Below, piece after piece: positions 32,541 through 36,534 of a DNA stretch of 36,534 nucleotides. The first letter of the stretch is position 1, and the number at the start of each line of letters is the position of its first letter. The translations under genes were made by a program, and so were the position numbers. The stretch is from an uncultured Bacteroidia bacterium (GTDB lineage Bacteria > Bacteroidota > Bacteroidia > Bacteroidales > UBA932): positions 1 through 36,534 of the forward strand of contig CACZWU010000021.1 of NCBI GenBank assembly GCA_902784965.1. Reading direction: 5' to 3'. The notes beneath the pieces are model-generated. The model ran no database searches, was not told where the DNA came from, and was given only the letters and a program-made list of their open reading frames with translations.

Positions 32541-35042
32541 TTACAGATCCATTTCCACCACGGTGATGCCGGCCCCGCCCTGCTGCACCGCCTCGTCGCG
32601 GAACGACTTGACGGAAGGAACCGTGCGGAGGTATTTGCGGATCTCCTCGCGCAGCACGCCGTTGCCCTTCCCGTGCAGGATCTTCACCTGGCCCACGCCC
32701 ACCATCGTAGCGTCGTCGATGAAATGCATCACGATGTCGAGGGCCTCGGCCAGGCGCTGCCCGCGGATGTCGATCGTGGGCTTGAATTCGAGCTTGCGTC
32801 GGCTGATCGACTCGCTGTCGTAGTGGATGACCGGGCGGAAGGTGCTGCGGGTCTTGTCTTTGTACTGCTGGTTGGAGATTTTTTCGACCTTGCCGGGGGC
32901 GATTTTCGAGATGATGCTGCCTACCGACACGGAGATATATTTTGCGGATATCTGCACGACCTCGCCCACCATATCGTTGTCTTTGAGGCGGACTTTGTCG
33001 CCTACTTGGAGCGGAGCGCCGTTCACGGCGGGACGCTCCTTCCTTTCGTCATTCCGGGCCTGACCCGGCATCTCTCCGCGACGCTCCTTCCGGACACGCT
33101 CCCTTTCCTTCCGCTCCGTGACCTTCTGCATCTTGCGGTCGAGCACGGCTTCCTTTTCGCTGGGCTTGCCCTGCTGCAGCGACTCCTTGAACTGCGACAG
33201 CTTCTCGCGGGCCTGGCGGGTCTTGTCGCGCTCGGCCTGCGCCTCGCGGATCTCGCGGATGGTGCGCTCCACCTGCTTGTTGGCCTGCGCGATGATCTCC
33301 TGCGCCTCCTGGCGGGCTTCCTCGAGGATGCTCTTTTTCAGGTCCTTGACTTCGCCGAGCTCTTTCTGGTATTTGTCGGTGAGACTCTCGAGGGTCTTGT
33401 CGGTGCTCTTGATGCGGGCAAGCTTCTCGTCGAGCACGCGGCGGCTGCGGGCGATCTGGCGCAGGTTGCGCTCGATATTGACGAACTCGCTGCCGGCCCG
33501 TTCCTCGGCGTCTTTCACCACGTCGGCGGGCAGGCCCATCTTCCGGGCCAGTTCGAAGGCGAAGGAATTGCCGGGCATCCCCTGCTGCAGTTGGAATAGG
33601 GGCTTGATGGCCGCCCCGTCGAAGAGCATGGCGCCGTTGACCACGCCGGAACTCTTGTCGGCGTAGAGCTTGAGGTTGGTGTAGTGGGTGGTGATCACGC
33701 CGTAGGCGCCCAGGGCGTCGAGGCGTGCGAGCACAGCCTCGGCGATCGCGCCGCCTGCGGCGGGCTCGGTGCCGCTGCCGAACTCGTCGATGAGCACGAG
33801 CGAGTGGTCGGTGGCGTGGGTCAGGATCTCCCGCATGTTCTGCAGGTGCGAGCTGTAGGTGCTCAGGTCGTTTTCGAGCGACTGGTCGTCGCCGATGTCG
33901 ATGAAAATGCTGTCGAAGATCAGCATCTCGCTCACCTCGGACGTGGGGATGAGCATGCCCCACTGGAACATATACTGGAGCAGGCCCACCGTCTTGAGGC
34001 ACACCGACTTGCCGCCGGCATTGGGGCCGGAGATCAGCAGGATGTGCTTTTCGCGGGTCAGCGAAAGGGTCAGCGGCACGATCTCTTTCTTCTCGCGCCG
34101 CAGCGACGCCTCCAGCAGCGGGTGCCGGGCGCGACGCAGGTGCATCTCGCCGTTGTCCGACAGGATGGGCATGCCCGCGATCATGTCGAGGGCAACGAGG
34201 GCTTTCGAACGGATGAAGTCGATCTCGCCGATATATTCGGAGGCGGCCACCAGGCCACCCAGGTAGGGACGCAGGAACTCCGTGAACGCGAAGAGGATGC
34301 GGGCGATCTCGCGCTGCTCTTCGAACTGCAGTTCACGGATTTGGTTGCCCAGTTCGACGATCTCGAAGGGCTCGACGAACGCGGTCTTGCCGCTGGCACT
34401 TTCGTCGTAGACGATGCCGGGCAGCTTCTTCTTGCTGCCGGCCGCCACGGGAATCAGCACCCGTCCGTCGCGCACCACCACTTCGGCGTCGGCCTCGACC
34501 AGGCCTTCGCCCTTGGCGTTGCCCAGGATGGCGTTGATGCGGCGCGACACCTGCCCCTCTTTCGAGCGGAGGCTGCGGCGGATTTCGCCCAGCTCAGGCG
34601 ATGCGCTGTCGCGCACTTCGCCGTTACGGTCGAGGATCGCTTCGATGGCACGCGCCACTTCGGGCGTATAGCTCACCGAAGCGGAGATCTGGCGCAGGGT
34701 CGGATAGAGATCGTCCTTGCATTCGCGGAAGAAAGCCAGGATGCGGCGCAGGGTATCGAGGCTCGTGCGCAGCAGCCGCAGCGAGGGCAGGTCGATGCTC
34801 GTGTTTTCGGCCTGCAGCGGCAGGAGGAACTCCTTGGTATCGATATAGCCGCCTGCAGGAAAACTGTCTTCAAAGAGGCAGATGAGCCGCATCTCGTCGG
34901 TCAGGCGGAGCCGGAACATGATCTCGGCACCGTCGCGCGACATCTGTTCCGCGGCGACTTTCCGCTGCGCGTATTGGGTAACGCATTTGGCTGCGATCTT
35001 GTCCCGCACCTTGTCGAATCCGATTTTCTGCTCAAGTACCAT
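32541..35042 (-). CDS. mutS2: MutS2 family ATPase with Smr domain
   Basis: An 833-aa MutS2 protein. The clamp/lever region is followed by the ABC-type ATPase: LLISGPNAGGKSVCLKTVGLLQ (Walker A, near residue 339), then DIGDDQSLENDLSTYSSHLQNM, and LIDEFGSGTEPAAGGAIAEAVL (Walker B). A long Lys/Arg/Glu-rich coiled coil covers about 500-680, followed by a KOW-like segment (VGDKVRLKDNDMVGEVV). The C-terminal Smr domain (about 755-833) has IDIRGQR and LHGKGNGVLREEIRKYL. MutS2 proteins suppress recombination or rescue collided ribosomes. Residues ~651-670 hold an in-frame palindromic-repeat insertion (GEMPGQARNDE) between two RKER copies. It lies 15 nt after cdaA and is likely in the same transcript. 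Confidence 0.95.
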   Translation of the reverse strand: MVLEQKIGFDKVRDKIAAKCVTQYAQRKVAAEQMSRDGAEIMFRLRLTDEMRLICLFEDSFPAGGYIDTKEFLLPLQAENTSIDLPSLRLLRTSLDTLRRILAFFRECKDDLYPTLRQISASVSYTPEVARAIEAILDRNGEVRDSASPELGEIRRSLRSKEGQVSRRINAILGNAKGEGLVEADAEVVVRDGRVLIPVAAGSKKKLPGIVYDESASGKTAFVEPFEIVELGNQIRELQFEEQREIARILFAFTEFLRPYLGGLVAASEYIGEIDFIRSKALVALDMIAGMPILSDNGEMHLRRARHPLLEASLRREKKEIVPLTLSLTREKHILLISGPNAGGKSVCLKTVGLLQYMFQWGMLIPTSEVSEMLIFDSIFIDIGDDQSLENDLSTYSSHLQNMREILTHATDHSLVLIDEFGSGTEPAAGGAIAEAVLARLDALGAYGVITTHYTNLKLYADKSSGVVNGAMLFDGAAIKPLFQLQQGMPGNSFAFELARKMGLPADVVKDAEERAGSEFVNIERNLRQIARSRRVLDEKLARIKSTDKTLESLTDKYQKELGEVKDLKKSILEEARQEAQEIIAQANKQVERTIREIREAQAERDKTRQAREKLSQFKESLQQGKPSEKEAVLDRKMQKVTERKERERVRKERRGEMPGQARNDERKERPAVNGAPLQVGDKVRLKDNDMVGEVVQISAKYISVSVGSIISKIAPGKVEKISNQQYKDKTRSTFRPVIHYDSESISRRKLEFKPTIDIRGQRLAEALDIVMHFIDDATMVGVGQVKILHGKGNGVLREEIRKYLRTVPSVKSFRDEAVQQGGAGITVVEMDL
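33032..33091. repeat. In-frame palindromic repeat insertion in mutS2 with flanking 12-bp direct repeats
   Basis: The palindrome ATTCCGGG-CCTGA-CCCGGCAT (33051-33071) sits in a 36-bp segment bounded by GACGCTCCTTCC at 33032-33043 and 33080-33091. Segment plus one direct repeat is 48 bp, exactly 16 codons, so the mutS2 frame is kept. The repeat translates as EMPGQARNDE on the gene strand. The flanking repeats look like a target-site duplication. Confidence 0.8.
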
Positions 35043-35057
35043 CTGCGGGACTTCCTC

Positions 35058-35840
35058 CTATTTGTATGATTCTTCGATGGCCAGTCGCAATTCTGAGATA
35101 CTGCCCATGGTCTTGATCTGGCCCTCGCGGACGAACGAGATGTTTCCTGTCTCTTCCGATACCACGATAACCGTGGCGTCGCAGGCTTCCGACAGGCCGA
35201 TGGCGGCCCTGTGGCGCATACCGTAGTAGGCAGGGACATCCAGGCGCTGGGTGATGGGCAGGGTGCATCGGGCCGCCAGGATACGGGTTTCCGACAGGAT
35301 CATGGCGCCGTCGTGGAGCGGCGAGTTCTTGAAGAAGATGTTCTCGATGAGGCGGCGGCTGATGCGGGCGTCGATCTCGTCACCCGTGTCGATGATTTCG
35401 CCCAGGCCCGAGCCGTGGCGCAGGACGATCAGGGCGCCGGTTCGGGTTTCCGACATTTGCTGGCAGGCGGCCGTCAGTTCTTCGAGCTCGGCGGGCTGCA
35501 TGCCGCCGGAGCGGGCTTGCTTGAATAGTTTGGTGAAGATACCCCGCTGCGCTGCGGCCGAGGTGCTGGAGCTGATGCGGAGCAGGAAGCGCCGGATCTC
35601 GGGTTGGAAGATCACCAGCAGCGCCACCACGCCGACGCCGAGCACCTGTCCGAGGATGAACGACAGGAGTTTCATCCCGATGGCGCGGGAGGCGATCCAG
35701 ATGACATAGAGCAGCAGGACGCCCAGGAAGATATTGACAGCCGACGTTCCCCGCACCACACGGATGAGCCAATAGATGAGCAGGCCCACCATCAGCACGT
35801 CGAGCACGTCAATCCACGATATATCTATGAAATCGAACAT
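35058..35840 (-). CDS. cdaA: Diadenylate cyclase CdaA
   Basis: A 260-aa membrane enzyme producing c-di-AMP from two ATP. Three hydrophobic helices lie at about 10-28, 33-52 and 58-78, followed by the DisA_N/DAC domain. The catalytic motif NSPLHDGAMIL has D177-G178-A179, and the second signature AYYGMRHRAAIG has R209-H210-R211. Layout and length are typical of the CdaA (YbbP/TIGR00159) class. It is the first gene of an apparent cdaA-mutS2-lipoprotein operon. No glmM or cdaR-like regulator gene is adjacent, which is normal for Bacteroidetes. A -7 element lies only 7 nt upstream of the ATG, so the transcript may have almost no leader. Confidence 0.95.
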   Translation of the reverse strand: MFDFIDISWIDVLDVLMVGLLIYWLIRVVRGTSAVNIFLGVLLLYVIWIASRAIGMKLLSFILGQVLGVGVVALLVIFQPEIRRFLLRISSSTSAAAQRGIFTKLFKQARSGGMQPAELEELTAACQQMSETRTGALIVLRHGSGLGEIIDTGDEIDARISRRLIENIFFKNSPLHDGAMILSETRILAARCTLPITQRLDVPAYYGMRHRAAIGLSEACDATVIVVSEETGNISFVREGQIKTMGSISELRLAIEESYK

Positions 35841-35847
35841 ATTCGAA

Positions 35848-35855
35848 CAAAGATA
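35848..35855 (-). promoter_or_regulatory. Candidate -7 element of the cdaA operon
   Basis: TATCTTTG on the minus strand, 7 nt before the cdaA ATG. Given normal spacing to the transcription start, the mRNA would begin at or within a few bases of the start codon. A -33 TTTG is not evident. Confidence 0.45.
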
Positions 35856-35973
35856 ACAAAAAATATCGAATATCCTCTATGCTTATCGTCTTCGAAGCCT
35901 CGCTTCGCTGCTCTGGTATTTGTCCCGCTCGCAGTAAAAATGCTCGCGGCTCCAAATACCACCCGCCGCTGCG

Positions 35974-36026
35974 CTCGGGTCCGGGCTTGACCATTTCGTC
36001 ATTCCGGGCTTGACCCGGAATCTCAT
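35974..36026. repeat. ATTCCGGG/CCCGGAAT palindromic repeat, intergenic copy
   Basis: A perfect unit ATTCCGGG-CTTGA-CCCGGAAT at 36001-36021 is preceded by a partial unit, TCCGGGCTTGACC near 35980-35992. With its TCGTC lead and TCTC tail it matches the mutS2 insertion closely and is the best-preserved copy in the window. Confidence 0.85.
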
Positions 36027-36341
36027 CTGATCAAAGGATTTAAAACAATCTCTTCATACAAATCCCTCCTTTCCGGATTTATCGCATCGGAAAATGAAAA
36101 ATAAATAGGTTTGAAACGCAGTGAAAAGCGATGATACGTTGTACTCTGCGGATAGGACCCTAACGTCCTGCTTAGAACCCCGTTTTATTACAAAACCCTT
36201 TTTATCCCGTTTCAATAGGTTTCATTGCGGGGGACAGTTACATAGCGTTGAGCAAATGATTCATTCAGAAAAATGTGTCAAATCCGGAAAAACTCGTTGG
36301 AAAAATTACGGCGAACAATAGAAAAGTCGTTGGAAAAAGTG

Positions 36342-36349
36342 TATATTTG
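36342..36349 (+). promoter_or_regulatory. Candidate -7 element of the AAA ATPase gene
   Basis: TATATTTG fits TAnnTTTG and ends 23 nt before the ATG at 36373. The second copy of the direct repeat TCGTTGGAAAAA ends only 3 nt before it, so a factor bound there would cover the promoter. Confidence 0.5.
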
Positions 36350-36372
36350 TTCCCGGATAAAAGTATCAGACT

Positions 36373-36534
36373 ATGCTGAAAAGGAAAATTGAAGACGCTC
36401 TCATTGCGTGGAAAAACAAGCCCGGGCATAAGCCTCTGGTGATAATGGGCATCCGCCAGTGCGGAAAAACATATATCTCGCAGCACTTCGCTGAGCAGAA
36501 CTACAAGAATGTCGTCTATATGAACTTCATCAAG
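36373..36534 (+). CDS. AAA ATPase (AAA_14/DUF4143 type), 5' part only
   Basis: The first 54 codons of a gene that continues past the window. The sequence contains a P-loop G26-I-R-Q-C-G31-K32-T33 preceded by a hydrophobic strand (KPLVIM) and followed by a helix and the strand NVVYMNF. This spacing and the G-x-R-Q-x-GKT form are typical of the large family of DUF4143/AAA_14 ATP-binding proteins, abundant in Bacteroidales and of uncertain role, often discussed as toxin-antitoxin-like or stress-related. The start follows a perfect -7 element by 23 nt. The C-terminal DUF4143 domain cannot be checked here. Confidence 0.8.
   Translation, partial: MLKRKIEDALIAWKNKPGHKPLVIMGIRQCGKTYISQHFAEQNYKNVVYMNFIK

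Larger units (their letters stand above)
35841..36372. other. Repeat-rich divergent intergenic region upstream of cdaA and the AAA ATPase gene
   Basis: 532 bp with no supported gene. From the left: the cdaA -7 element; a perfect hairpin CGAAGC-CTC-GCTTCG (35893-35107 region, that is 35893-35907); an inverted repeat TGGTATTTG (35914-35922) and CAAATACCA (35953-35961); the palindromic repeat at 35974-36026; two copies of AATAGGTTT (36104-36112, 36214-36222); a 12-bp direct repeat (36294-36305, 36327-36338); and a -7 element at 36342-36349. A 66-codon plus-strand frame at 36121-36321 has no features of a real gene. Confidence 0.6.

Noticed and set aside
36121-36321. 66-codon plus-strand frame before the ATPase gene
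   Set aside because: No promoter, no family resemblance, and it runs through the direct repeats.

Overview
The window is a high-GC Bacteroidales chromosome segment. The evidence is two fimbrillin-type (type V pilus) operons, DUF3575/DUF5119/DUF4906 lipoproteins, Oar-like TonB-dependent barrels, Bacteroidetes-style promoters (TAnnTTTG) and no Shine-Dalgarno signals. A Rikenellaceae/Alistipes-like or gut Bacteroidales source fits the GC content, but I cannot assign a genus.

Layout. 1-5681 (minus): fimbrial operon 1, transcribed as an OmpA-like+DUF3575 protein, a DUF5119 lipoprotein, then three fimbrillin-family lipoproteins, the last cut off by the window edge. 5682-6046: divergent intergenic region with a G9 tract. 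6047-7339 (plus): polytopic membrane protein with a C-terminal AraC-type DNA-binding domain. 7234-19441 (minus): fimbrial operon 2, transcribed as a short DUF3575 protein, an Mfa1-like major subunit, a FimB/Mfa2-like anchor, and three large accessory/tip lipoproteins of 644, 895 and 1144 aa. Starts and stops overlap or nearly touch within each operon. Seven of the subunits share a T-K/R site after the lipobox, where proteolytic maturation of type V pilins would act.

19608-20917: a divergent HUH/Y1 (REP-associated tyrosine transposase-like) gene bracketed by two copies of a ~140-bp nested palindrome. A third, nearly perfect copy lies at 25318-25467. This is the strongest candidate for an undescribed system here. 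20980-25239 (minus): a threonine aldolase-family enzyme behind a secreted tricorn-type S41 protease. 25491-30774 (minus): a small, apparently plugless Oar-like barrel behind a full-length Oar-like TonB-dependent receptor.

30852-32163 (plus): metK, with a 5' leader resembling a SAM-II riboswitch. 32119-35840 (minus): an apparent operon of cdaA (c-di-AMP synthase), mutS2 and a small lipoprotein whose end overlaps metK tail to tail. 35841-36372: repeat-rich intergenic DNA. 36373 to the end (plus): start of an AAA ATPase (AAA_14/DUF4143 type).

A second, smaller palindromic repeat (ATTCCGGG-N5-CCCGGAAT) occurs in intergenic DNA and, in frame, inside mutS2 and the small barrel gene. In mutS2 it is flanked by a 12-bp direct repeat.
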